Below, piece after piece: positions 55,892-61,937 of a stretch of 61,937 nucleotides of DNA. The notes beneath the pieces were generated by a model. It was not told the origin of the DNA. It was given only the letters and a program-made list of their open reading frames with translations, and did not search any database. Made by a program: the position numbers and the translations under genes. How positions within the stretch are numbered: position 1 is the stretch's first letter; each line of letters opens with the position of its first letter. The stretch is from Paludibacteraceae bacterium (lineage in GTDB: Bacteria > Bacteroidota > Bacteroidia > Bacteroidales > Paludibacteraceae), in NCBI GenBank assembly GCA_024401645.1, contig JAKSKR010000016.1:1-61937 (forward strand). The letters run 5' to 3'.

Positions 55892-55990
55892 TCGTTCCTT
55901 CTTGGAATTTTAGTTTCGTTTAGGCCCTCCGGAATTGAGTTTATTAGTCGAACGGTGGGCATAATAATCCCTATTTTGGATTGTAATGTT

Positions 55991-56020
55991 CAAATTTAAG
56001 AAAATAGCACGTTAAATCAA
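55991..56020 (-). promoter_or_regulatory. Promoter of the adhesin gene
   Basis: Minus strand: TTG (56018-56020), 19-nt spacer, TAAATTTG (55991-55998); leader about 90 nt. Confidence 0.65.
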
Positions 56021-56103
56021 TGAAAAATGCAATTAATTTTCTATATATAGGTATGTATTGCGAAAACGTATGACGAAAACTGATAATTTTGTGTGCTTCG
56101 TGT

Positions 56104-56133
56104 TTGATATTCAGAAAATATGTTGTAATTTTG
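56104..56133 (+). promoter_or_regulatory. Promoter of rpsF-rpsR-rplI
   Basis: TTG (56104-56106), 19-nt spacer, TAATTTTG (56126-56133); leader of about 37 nt before rpsF. The adhesin promoter points the other way from about 100 nt upstream. Confidence 0.72.
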
Positions 56134-56176
56134 CGCACCGTTCATAAGAACGAACAAAAATTAATAATTTTATTTT

Positions 56177-56515
56177 ATGTTAAATCATTACGAGACCGTT
56201 TTCATTTTGACTCCCGTTTTGTCTGAGCCTCAGATGAAGGAAACGGCTGCCCGCTTCAAGAGCGTTCTTACTGATGGTGGCGCAACTATCGTCAACGAAG
56301 AAGCTTGGGGCTTGAAGAAATTGGCTTATCCAATTGACAACAAGACCACTGGTTTCTATTCTTTGATCGAGTTCGACGCAGAACCATCACTTATTAACAC
56401 TTTAACAACTCAGTTCCGTCGCGACGAGAAGGTTATCCGTTTCATGATCACCAAGCTCGACAAGAACGCTGCTGAATATGCTGTTAAACGTCGTTCTAAA
56501 ACTAAAAACGCATAA
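56177..56515 (+). CDS. rpsF: 30S ribosomal protein S6
   Basis: 112-residue ribosomal protein of the 30S platform, partner of S18. [54 protein letters not shown] and [17 protein letters not shown] are the usual S6 blocks. First gene of the S6-S18-L9 operon; an AAGGAGG sequence just after its stop serves rpsR. Confidence 0.97.
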   Translation: MLNHYETVFILTPVLSEPQMKETAARFKSVLTDGGATIVNEEAWGLKKLAYPIDNKTTGFYSLIEFDAEPSLINTLTTQFRRDEKVIRFMITKLDKNAAEYAVKRRSKTKNA

Positions 56516-56528
56516 GGAGGAATAAATT

Positions 56529-56810
56529 ATGGCAGCACAAGCAAATAACGCATCTTCAGAAATCAGATATTTAACTCCACCTTCTGTTGATGTTAAACGT
56601 AAGAAATATTGCCGTTTCAAGAAGAATGGCATTAAGTATATCGACTACAAGGATCCTGAATTCCTCAAGAAGTTCTTGAACGAACAGGGTAAGATTTTGC
56701 CTCGTCGCATCACTGGTACTTCTCTTAAGTTCCAGCGCAAGGTCGCTCAGGCTGTTAAAAGAGCTCGCTATATCGCATTGCTCCCTTATGTAACCGATTT
56801 GTTGAAGTAA
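56529..56810 (+). CDS. rpsR: 30S ribosomal protein S18
   Basis: 93-residue ribosomal protein pairing with S6: [63 protein letters not shown] in pieces is the S18 core, preceded by a 20-residue extension. A strong Shine-Dalgarno (AAGGAGG, ending 9 nt before the ATG) precedes it, unusual for this phylum where most leaders in the window lack one. Confidence 0.96.
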   Translation: MAAQANNASSEIRYLTPPSVDVKRKKYCRFKKNGIKYIDYKDPEFLKKFLNEQGKILPRRITGTSLKFQRKVAQAVKRARYIALLPYVTDLLK

Positions 56811-56829
56811 TTTAAAGGAGGATTAATTA

Positions 56830-57273
56830 ATGGAAATCATTTTGTTAGAAGACGTCAACAATCTTGGTTTTAAGAACGATGTTGTAAACGTAAAGAATGG
56901 TTATGGCTTGAACTACCTTATCCCACAGGGTAAGGCTATCTTGGCTACTCCATCTGCTAAGAAGGTCCTCGCTGAAAACTTGAAGCAGCAGGCTAAGAAG
57001 CTCGAAAAGATTAAGGCTGATGCTCAGGCAGTAGCTGCTAAGCTCGACGGTGTTTCTCTTACCTTCGCTGTTAAGGCTAGCGAAAACGGTTCTATCTACG
57101 GTTCTGTAACTAACGCTCAGATCGCTGAAGAACTCAACAAGAAGGGTGTTGAAATCGATCGTAAGATCGTTTCTATCAAGAGCGCTGTTAAGTCTCTTGG
57201 TGACTACACTGCTGTTGTTCGCCTTCACAAGGAAGTTAGCGTAGAAGTTCCTTTCTCAGTTGTAGCTGAATAA
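56830..57273 (+). CDS. rplI: 50S ribosomal protein L9
   Basis: 147-residue 50S protein with the L9 N-terminal domain (MEIILLEDVNNLGFKNDVVNVKNGYGLNYLIPQGKA), a connecting helix rich in Lys/Ala/Gln, and the C-terminal domain (ITEELNKKGVEIDRKIVSI-like). Like rpsR it has a clear AAAGGAGG Shine-Dalgarno. Last gene of the operon, followed by a strong terminator. Confidence 0.97.
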   Translation: MEIILLEDVNNLGFKNDVVNVKNGYGLNYLIPQGKAILATPSAKKVLAENLKQQAKKLEKIKADAQAVAAKLDGVSLTFAVKASENGSIYGSVTNAQIAEELNKKGVEIDRKIVSIKSAVKSLGDYTAVVRLHKEVSVEVPFSVVAE

Positions 57274-57298
57274 TAGATTTTATATTTGCGATAAAAAG

Positions 57299-57332
57299 TG
57301 ACGGTCTTCCAGTATTGGAAGACCGTTTTTTC
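57299..57332 (+). terminator. Terminator of the S6-S18-L9 operon
   Basis: Perfect 10-bp stem ACGGTCTTCC/GGAAGACCGT (57301-57310 with 57317-57326), six-nt loop, then a T-run. Confidence 0.92.
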
Positions 57333-57398
57333 TGCATTCCTCTTCTCTGTTTTTGTTGCTAAAATGCTATATTGTTGATAACTATCGTTTTGTAAAAC

Positions 57399-57428
57399 TT
57401 GCCATGGCATAATTCTTGTATAATTTTG
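57399..57428 (+). promoter_or_regulatory. Distal promoter of rpe
   Basis: TTG (57399-57401), 19-nt spacer, TAATTTTG (57421-57428), giving a leader of about 108 nt. A second TAATTTTG at 57516-57523, without a matching TTG, may be a proximal start site. Confidence 0.6.
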
Positions 57429-57542
57429 TGTGTGGATTGGTATCTCGCACACTTGCTTTGCTGGGGTGTTGATATCTTAATTCTACATTACGGATACTTT
57501 TTAAGGAATTTTGATTAATTTTGCACAAAAAATTAAGGAACT

Positions 57543-58196
57543 ATGCGCAACATTATTATTGCTCCATCTTTACTTTCTGCCGATTTTGCTAACTTGCAGA
57601 AGGATTTAGATATGATCAATGAGAGTCAGGCCGATTGGCTTCATCTCGATGTGATGGATGGCGTTTTCGTTCCTAATATCTCTTTTGGTATGCCGGTCAT
57701 TGGTGCTGTTAACCGCGTTTGCAAGAAGACGCTTGACGTGCATCTTATGATTGTTGAACCTGATAAGTTCATCGACGATTTCCATAAACTCGGTGCACAG
57801 GTTCTTACTGTTCACTATGAGGCTTGCACCCACCTTCACCGCACCATTCAGCGCATCAAGGCGCTTGGCATGAAGGCTGGCGTTGCTCTTAACCCTCATA
57901 CACCTATATCTCTGCTTGAAGAGATTATTGCCGACATCGATGTCGTTATGCTCATGTCGGTTAATCCTGGTTTTGGCGGACAGAAGTTTATCGAAAATGC
58001 TTTAGATAAGGTTGCCCGCGCTAAGGAACTCATCATTAAGAAGGGTTCTTCTGCTATTATTGAAGTCGATGGTGGCGTTAACCTCGAAACTGGTAAGAGA
58101 TTGATCGAGGCTGGTGCCGATGCTCTGGTTGCTGGTAGTTTTGTTTTCAATTCTGCTAATCCGCTTCAGACCATCAAAGACCTTAAGGCTTTATAA
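57543..58196 (+). CDS. rpe: Ribulose-phosphate 3-epimerase
   Basis: 217-residue TIM-barrel epimerase of the pentose phosphate pathway interconverting ribulose-5-P and xylulose-5-P. IAPSLLSADFANLQKDL, WLHLDVMDGVFVPNISFG with metal-binding His/Asp, LDVHLMIVEP, VMLMSVNPGFGGQKFI and IIEVDGGVNLET are diagnostic. Two candidate promoters precede it. A 90-nt gap separates it from comEC. Confidence 0.97.
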   Translation: MRNIIIAPSLLSADFANLQKDLDMINESQADWLHLDVMDGVFVPNISFGMPVIGAVNRVCKKTLDVHLMIVEPDKFIDDFHKLGAQVLTVHYEACTHLHRTIQRIKALGMKAGVALNPHTPISLLEEIIADIDVVMLMSVNPGFGGQKFIENALDKVARAKELIIKKGSSAIIEVDGGVNLETGKRLIEAGADALVAGSFVFNSANPLQTIKDLKAL

Positions 58197-58286
58197 TATT
58201 CATTGTTTCGAAACTGTGTAACATTTAGCAGTTTCCTAATTGTAGTCATTAATTTAACTAACTATTTTTTTTGCTGTTATTTAACC

Positions 58287-58949
58287 ATGTCAGCTGTTTT
58301 TTCTGTATTGCGTAAGATTCCGTTTGTAAGAATGGCTCTTTTCTTCGTATTAGGTGCCCTTGCGGTTTCTTATGGATTTAGTGTAAAGTACGTTGCGGTA
58401 CTTTTGGTTTCTGGTTTTATGTTCTTCTTGTTGCATTATCTCATTCTAAAACAGAAGGACGAAATCCAATATTCTTATCGATGGCTTTTTGGTGTAGCCT
58501 TGGCCTTCTTCATGTTCTCTTTCGGCATGACTTTCAATTATCATACCAAGATGTTCGGCACAAGCGAAACCTCTAGTTATTATATGGGTAAGGTTATTTC
58601 TGCTCCGCAGGAATGTTCTAACGCTTCTGTAAAGTGCATGATTTCCATGTCTAAGGTCGATGAGGCTAAACAGACAAAGTCCGCTGAATCTTTTGTTGCT
58701 TATGTCTACATGCCTCGTAGCGAGTCTAGTGCTAATCTTGGTCCTGGCGACTCTCTTTTGCTTTCGCCGCAGCCAGCTGCTATTCAGTTGCACGACGACG
58801 AGATTAGCTTGATGTCTGAACCAAATACCTTCTTTGTTGAAGATGGCGCATGGCAGGTTATTGCGGATGACAATGACTTCCACGCTTCTACTTTCCGCGA
58901 TTCTTTGATTGGATCGTTGAAAAAAAAAGATGTCATAACAATGAACTAG
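58287..58949 (+). CDS. comEC: ComEC/Rec2 N-terminal part (interrupted by frameshift)
   Basis: N-terminal part of the ComEC DNA-uptake channel protein: several membrane helices (about 12-75) followed by an OB-fold-like region (YYMGKVISAPQECSNASVKCMISM, FVAYVYMPRS, LGPGDSLLL) as in ComEC DUF4131. The frame ends at TAG 58947-58949 just after an A9 tract (58920-58928). Reading one base back at the tract continues directly into the rest of ComEC. ATG at 58287 is chosen; the TTG at 58203 would add a poor N-terminus. Either a sequencing indel, a broken gene, or a slippage-dependent gene. Confidence 0.85.
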   Translation: MSAVFSVLRKIPFVRMALFFVLGALAVSYGFSVKYVAVLLVSGFMFFLLHYLILKQKDEIQYSYRWLFGVALAFFMFSFGMTFNYHTKMFGTSETSSYYMGKVISAPQECSNASVKCMISMSKVDEAKQTKSAESFVAYVYMPRSESSANLGPGDSLLLSPQPAAIQLHDDEISLMSEPNTFFVEDGAWQVIADDNDFHASTFRDSLIGSLKKKDVITMN

Positions 58950-60346
58950 CATTAATATCAGCCCTTGTCTTTGGCGACAAGGGCTTTTTAAATGCTGGCT
59001 TGAAATCGTCTTATGCCCTTGCTGGTGCAAGCCATGTGCTTGCCGTTAGTGGTTTGCATGTTGGCGTTGTCTTTCTGTTTTGCAATTCCCTTCTTTCGCT
59101 ATTTTTAGGCGGTAATCTGCTTCGTAGGCGCATCGTACGCACCATCCTTGTCCTTTTGTGTCTTTGGGCTTATGCGTGGCTCACGCAGTTCTCGCCATCG
59201 GTGGTACGTGCGGCGGTTATGTTCTCGTTCTTGCAGGGTGCCTATTTGTTAAGGCGTCCGTTCTATGCCTATGCTTCTGTCTTTTCTTCGGCCTTTTTAA
59301 TGTTGGTTGCCAATCCCGACTATCTGTTCAATGTCGGCTTTCAGCTCAGCTATGTTGCTGTGCTTTCCATTCTCTATTTCCATCCCCGCATCTATGGCTT
59401 GTTTTCGTTTGGTAACTTGTCTTTGCCACAAGCAGTCCCTTCGTTCTTAAAGGTTGGTATACCGAAAATTATTGATAAGGCTTGGTCGCTGACGGCTGTT
59501 TCCATTGCGGCACAAATTGGAACCGCACCTCTGGTCCTTTATTACTTCCATCAGTTCTCGTTTGTGTTTTGGTTGTCTGGATTGGTAGTGGTTCCTTTGT
59601 CTGCGCTAATCATTTTCCTTACGTTGGCCTATTTGGCGGTTAACTTTGTGCCAATGTTGTCTTCTTTGGTGTTTTCGGTCTTGGTGGCTGTGGCGCAGTT
59701 CATGAATTGGGCAGTCGGTGTCATGTCAGCACTTCCTGGTGCTTATGTCAATGGCGTAGATTTTCGTTTTCCCGAGTTGGTTATGGCGTTGTCGGCAGTT
59801 GTTTTGATGGCTTTTTACTTGTCTTTTAGACGCTATGCCCATCTGTTCGCATCCGTTGCGTGTGTGTTGGCCTTGGTAGGCATTTCTGTGGGGCGTTGCG
59901 TGTTGTGTTGGGGTAGTAGCGGACTTGTGGTGGCCAATGTGCCTAACGAGTCGGTGGTGAATGTCTTCGGGGTGTCAGGAAACCATCTGTATGCTACGGC
60001 AGATAGCACCCAGGTGGAACATATGCTTGCCGGTTTTTGGGCGCGTCACCATGTCTCTTATGCGCAAATCTCGCCTTCGTGTTTGTTGGTTGAAGGTCAA
60101 CATTGCGCCTATGTCTTAAACAAAGACATCAGCAAGCTTCCGTCGCCTTCAGAACCCATTCCGGTCCATTGTCTTGTCATATCGTCCGACGTCCGCATTC
60201 CACTCCAGAAGCTCACCAGTTTCTTCTCCTTCAACCGTCTGGTCGTCGACAGCTCTTGTTCCCTTGCCACGTCGGTGTGGTGGAAGGGCAAATACCCAAT
60301 GGCGCACCTCGTCCGTACCGATGGCGACTATGTCGAACTCTTCTAA
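58928..60346 (+). CDS. comEC: ComEC/Rec2 competence domain and C-terminal part (after frameshift)
   Basis: Continuation of comEC in the -1 frame from the A9 tract; the first usable start codon of its own is TTG at 59000. It begins NNELALISALVFGDKGFLNAG, then the Competence domain YALAGASHVLAVSGLHVGVVF with the conserved SGLH motif, many membrane helices (about 59060-59880), and a C-terminal region resembling a degenerate metallo-beta-lactamase domain. Joined to the N-terminal part the product would be about 686 residues, normal for Bacteroidota ComEC. A 10-bp terminator-like hairpin lies inside at 58960-58985. Confidence 0.85.
   Translation, partial: RCHNNELALISALVFGDKGFLNAGLKSSYALAGASHVLAVSGLHVGVVFLFCNSLLSLFLGGNLLRRRIVRTILVLLCLWAYAWLTQFSPSVVRAAVMFSFLQGAYLLRRPFYAYASVFSSAFLMLVANPDYLFNVGFQLSYVAVLSILYFHPRIYGLFSFGNLSLPQAVPSFLKVGIPKIIDKAWSLTAVSIAAQIGTAPLVLYYFHQFSFVFWLSGLVVVPLSALIIFLTLAYLAVNFVPMLSSLVFSVLVAVAQFMNWAVGVMSALPGAYVNGVDFRFPELVMALSAVVLMAFYLSFRRYAHLFASVACVLALVGISVGRCVLCWGSSGLVVANVPNESVVNVFGVSGNHLYATADSTQVEHMLAGFWARHHVSYAQISPSCLLVEGQHCAYVLNKDISKLPSPSEPIPVHCLVISSDVRIPLQKLTSFFSFNRLVVDSSCSLATSVWWKGKYPMAHLVRTDGDYVELF
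58960..58990 (+). terminator. Terminator-like hairpin inside comEC
   Basis: Perfect 10-bp stem AGCCCTTGTC/GACAAGGGCT (58960-58969 with 58976-58985), six-nt loop, followed by TTTTA. It starts 31 nt after the A9 tract. It also encodes the conserved ALVFGDKGF segment, so coding constraint explains part of it. Confidence 0.55.
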
Positions 60347-60414
60347 TGGTGAACTCTCTTGATTCTTTTCAAGGGATTCTTGAATCTGTATCGATAATTT
60401 GTAGAGGTCATTAT

Positions 60415-60504
60415 ATGTCAAAACGAGTAATCTACATTACATCAGCATGTAATATGTCATTAGAAAAGGTGTTTATATACCAAAAGGTAGTTAAAGTTTT
60501 CTGA
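60415..60504 (+). CDS. Putative 29-residue peptide ending in repeat B
   Basis: ATG at 60415, preceded by an AGAGG purine stretch, to TGA at 60504: MSKRVIYITSACNMSLEKVF and IYQKVVKVF. The last 12 codons fall within a 44-nt sequence repeated at 61886-61929. In the second copy the same reading frame is kept to the TGA but is preceded by a TAG, so expression of both is doubtful. Confidence 0.25.
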   Translation: MSKRVIYITSACNMSLEKVFIYQKVVKVF

Positions 60505-60510
60505 TGTTTT
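60467..60510 (+). repeat. Repeat B, copy 1
   Basis: 44-nt sequence starting AGGTGTTTATATACC, matching 61886-61929 at 43 of 44 positions (one A/T difference). Confidence 0.9.
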
Positions 60511-60555
60511 TTCCGCAGCGCTCCACGAACGTTGTTACGTTTTCTGCGTTAGGCA

Positions 60556-60721
60556 GTTTTGACTCGCTGCGCATCGTCGATTTTTCCAATTCAAAGACAT
60601 CTTTGATGGTTGTTTTGGCTCGGTATAAAGCCTCACCGATTTACAATTCCAGGCCTTTCCAAGTGGTAACTATGTCCAAAAAGGCCGTTTTGGCTCGCTA
60701 CGCTTCACCGATTTGCAATTC
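60556..60721 (+). repeat. Three degenerate direct repeats of about 37 nt
   Basis: Copies at 60556-60592, 60612-60649 and 60687-60721 share GTTTTG(A/G)CTCG, then a variable middle, then (C/T)CGATTT and CAATTC. Spacing is 56 and 75 nt. Not CRISPR-like (copies too divergent, uneven spacers). Apart from these and repeat B, 60511-60990 shows no convincing gene; an open frame at 60763-60951 (62 codons) is possible but unsupported. Confidence 0.6.
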
Positions 60722-60762
60722 TGTTAACAAACTATCATTTCTATCTCCGCTACTGCCAAAAT

Positions 60763-60951
60763 TTGGATGACTCTATAAAGCACAGGAAGCGAATTGAGAA
60801 AATGATATATGAAAAGTCAAATGTTAGCATTATCTTTGTTGGGGACAAGCAAAACGAGTATTCGTTTCACCATTTATCTCGCAAAAAAAATGAAGGAAAT
60901 TTGTTAAATCCGCCCGAAAATGTTGATTTTTTTGAGAGAAAAATTCTGTAA
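60763..60951 (+). CDS. Possible small hypothetical protein
   Basis: 62-codon open frame from ATG 60763: charged, with a strand-like SNVSIIFVGDKQNEYSF stretch. No Shine-Dalgarno, promoter or known family is visible. AT-rich composition matches the surrounding accessory segment. May be a fragment of a larger lost gene. Confidence 0.3.
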   Translation: MDDSIKHRKRIEKMIYEKSNVSIIFVGDKQNEYSFHHLSRKKNEGNLLNPPENVDFFERKIL

Positions 60952-60986
60952 GTTGGTGAATTTGAATTAGCTATAATTTTTAAGAT

Positions 60987-61017
60987 TTAACATATCGGAA
61001 TTTATAGGACTTTAAAA
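60987..61017 (+). repeat. Repeat A, copy 1
   Basis: 31-nt sequence (core CGGAATTTATAGGACTTTAA at 60996-61015) recurring at 61844-61874; the 22-nt core is identical, the left 9 nt similar. It directly precedes a GGAGG and the 61033 gene. Confidence 0.85.
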
Positions 61018-61032
61018 TTGGAGGAGTAAAAC

Positions 61033-61416
61033 ATGAAAAAGATAATATCGTTATTCGCATTAATGCTTGTGTGTTTAACTGCGAGCAGTATAATAATACC
61101 AGAACCGCCAATTCTTATTGATAAGAGAAATGGCTCTCCTTTAACAATCAGTTTTGAAGAAGCCGATAGCCTTATGTCACAGAATAGGAAAAAGTTTTCA
61201 AAATTTAGATTTCGATTCATCATTAAGAAAGATACAGGGTTGGCTGTACCTTATGTAAGGCGTCCAAACGGATGGGGAGGGTGGACTAACTGGCAGTTGG
61301 ATAGGGATAAACTTGTATTTGGAGGTTTTTCGGAATATAGTCAGAAGTCGTTTGAACAGATAGAATATCTACATAACAGCAAGTATGACCGTTCAACGTG
61401 GGGGGGGAGGTCATGA
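61033..61416 (+). CDS. Secreted protein with G8 tract near its 3' end
   Basis: 127-residue exported protein in this frame: signal peptide (about 1-19), then PEPPILIDKRNGSPLTISFEEADSLMSQNRK and RPNGWGGWTNWQLD. A GGAGG Shine-Dalgarno lies 7 nt before the ATG. The frame ends soon after a G8 tract (61400-61407). With one more G the frame would continue for 36 codons past the tract to a TAA at 61515-61517 with a protein-like end (QWNYDPELWFDNDSIR), giving about 160 residues. Unknown function; possibly phase-variable or frameshifted. Confidence 0.55.
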   Translation: MKKIISLFALMLVCLTASSIIIPEPPILIDKRNGSPLTISFEEADSLMSQNRKKFSKFRFRFIIKKDTGLAVPYVRRPNGWGGWTNWQLDRDKLVFGGFSEYSQKSFEQIEYLHNSKYDRSTWGGRS

Positions 61417-61533
61417 TTATAGATATGTATGCCAAAACAATATGGTATGTTTTGGGACCACAGAAACAATGGAACTATGACCCTGAATTGTGGTTTGACA
61501 ATGATTCGATAAGATAATGATTATCAAAAAAAT

Positions 61534-61842
61534 ATGGAGAAAAAGGGACACAGCTTTAACTTTGAAGGCGGCGAAATTTTAGTCAAAATGGGAGCTTCCT
61601 GGTTTGTATCGTATTCTTATTATATGTATTGTGACAAGAAACATAAAAGCTGGGAGAACAATTCGACAGTTAAGACTAGACTGCATTACTATAATCAAGG
61701 AAAGGCATATCACTATCAGTGGTTGCAATATGCAGTATCAATGAACGAAGGTAAACTAAATAGAAACAGTTTAGGACTGAGCGGAAGCGAGGTTTTAGAA
61801 ATGGCAAAAAAAGTATTGCAAAAATTTGATAACCATTCCTAA
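61534..61842 (+). CDS. Small hypothetical protein in repeat-bounded segment
   Basis: 102-residue soluble protein: SFNFEGGEILVKMGASWFVSYSYYMYCDKKH, then a basic/aromatic middle and a helical C-terminus (GSEVLEMAKKVLQKF). It lacks a signal peptide. It starts 16 nt after the extended end of the 61033 gene, so the two may be a pair (secreted protein plus cytosolic partner). No family recognised; an immunity-type role is only speculation. Confidence 0.5.
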   Translation: MEKKGHSFNFEGGEILVKMGASWFVSYSYYMYCDKKHKSWENNSTVKTRLHYYNQGKAYHYQWLQYAVSMNEGKLNRNSLGLSGSEVLEMAKKVLQKFDNHS

Positions 61843-61843
61843 T

Positions 61844-61874
61844 TTAATATAACGGAATTTATAGGACTTTAAAA
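61844..61874 (+). repeat. Repeat A, copy 2
   Basis: Second copy of the 31-nt repeat A, just after the stop of the 61534 gene and 11 nt before repeat B copy 2. Confidence 0.85.
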
Positions 61875-61885
61875 CGGAAAAATTT

Positions 61886-61929
61886 AGGTGTTTATATACC
61901 AAATGGTAGTTAAAGTTTTCTGATGTTTT
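61886..61929 (+). repeat. Repeat B, copy 2
   Basis: Second copy of repeat B, 1419 nt from the first; the window ends 8 nt later. Confidence 0.9.
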
Positions 61930-61937
61930 CGTTTTCT

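Noticed and set aside
57260..57288. Promoter-like TTG-N18-TATATTTG at the end of rplI
   Set aside because: It would start transcription directly into the operon terminator hairpin at 57301; more likely a chance match, or at most a very short RNA.
60556..60721. CRISPR array
   Set aside because: Only three copies, strongly diverged in the middle, uneven spacing, and no cas genes.
60504..60770. 88-codon frame through the 37-nt repeats
   Set aside because: Its coding potential comes from the repeated DNA; starts at a TTG overlapping the preceding stop region and resembles no protein.

Overview
The window comes from a Bacteroidota genome, most likely a fibre-degrading Bacteroidales-like bacterium of a gut or rumen. 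Three things point there. Promoters repeatedly show the Bacteroidota form TTG, an 18-20 nt spacer, then TAnnTTTG. A secreted cellulase and a giant surface protein both end in domains that look like type IX secretion (T9SS) sorting signals. The gene families are typical of the phylum (DUF4834, TonB C-terminal proteins, tandem FKBP lipoproteins, GLUG adhesins). Species cannot be named from sequence reading alone.

Layout. 1-2191 (-): 5' part of a multimodular xylanase, GH11-linker-GH11-CBM6, cut by the window edge. 2558-6702 (-): three-gene envelope O-acylation operon (two SGNH-like proteins and an MBOAT acyltransferase). 6808-9577 (-): UvrD/PcrA helicase and a DUF6155-like protein. 9672-10121 (+): TonB C-terminal-domain protein. 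10205-20610 (-): Tex, a universal stress protein, four FKBP prolyl isomerase paralogues with a headless SecD-like remnant between two of them, a lipocalin-like lipoprotein, a BASS transporter, an S41 protease and an outer-membrane protein. 20735-21034 (-): a free-standing promoter / small ORF / terminator unit.

21322-38947 is mostly (+): Crp/Fnr regulator, mfd, (two Imm50-like genes and rnz on the minus strand), rpsA, an OmpA-family porin, asnS, then a tight run GH9 cellulase-hisA-hisIE-ftsE-like-metF-DUF4834, followed by gpmI. 39053-41595 holds a DUF1566-like surface protein, tRNA-Gly and tRNA-Tyr, a small membrane protein and a CPBP protease. 41671-55891 (-): an unknown secreted protein, ribH, a TPR protein, a YbjN-like protein, yjbQ, miaA, an outer-membrane barrel and a 2627-residue T9SS adhesin. 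56177-60346 (+): rpsF-rpsR-rplI, rpe and a comEC interrupted by a frameshift in an A9 tract. 60347-61937 is an accessory stretch with near-identical spaced repeats and small secreted ORFs, one with a G8 tract.

Functional picture: a housekeeping backbone carrying a plant-cell-wall degradation and surface-display programme (xylanase, T9SS cellulase, T9SS adhesin plus barrel, envelope acylation, periplasmic folding helpers). The features most worth following up are the interrupted comEC with its slippery A9 tract and terminator-like hairpin, the small-ORF unit at 20735-21034, the adhesin/barrel pair, and the repeat-bounded cassette at the right edge.
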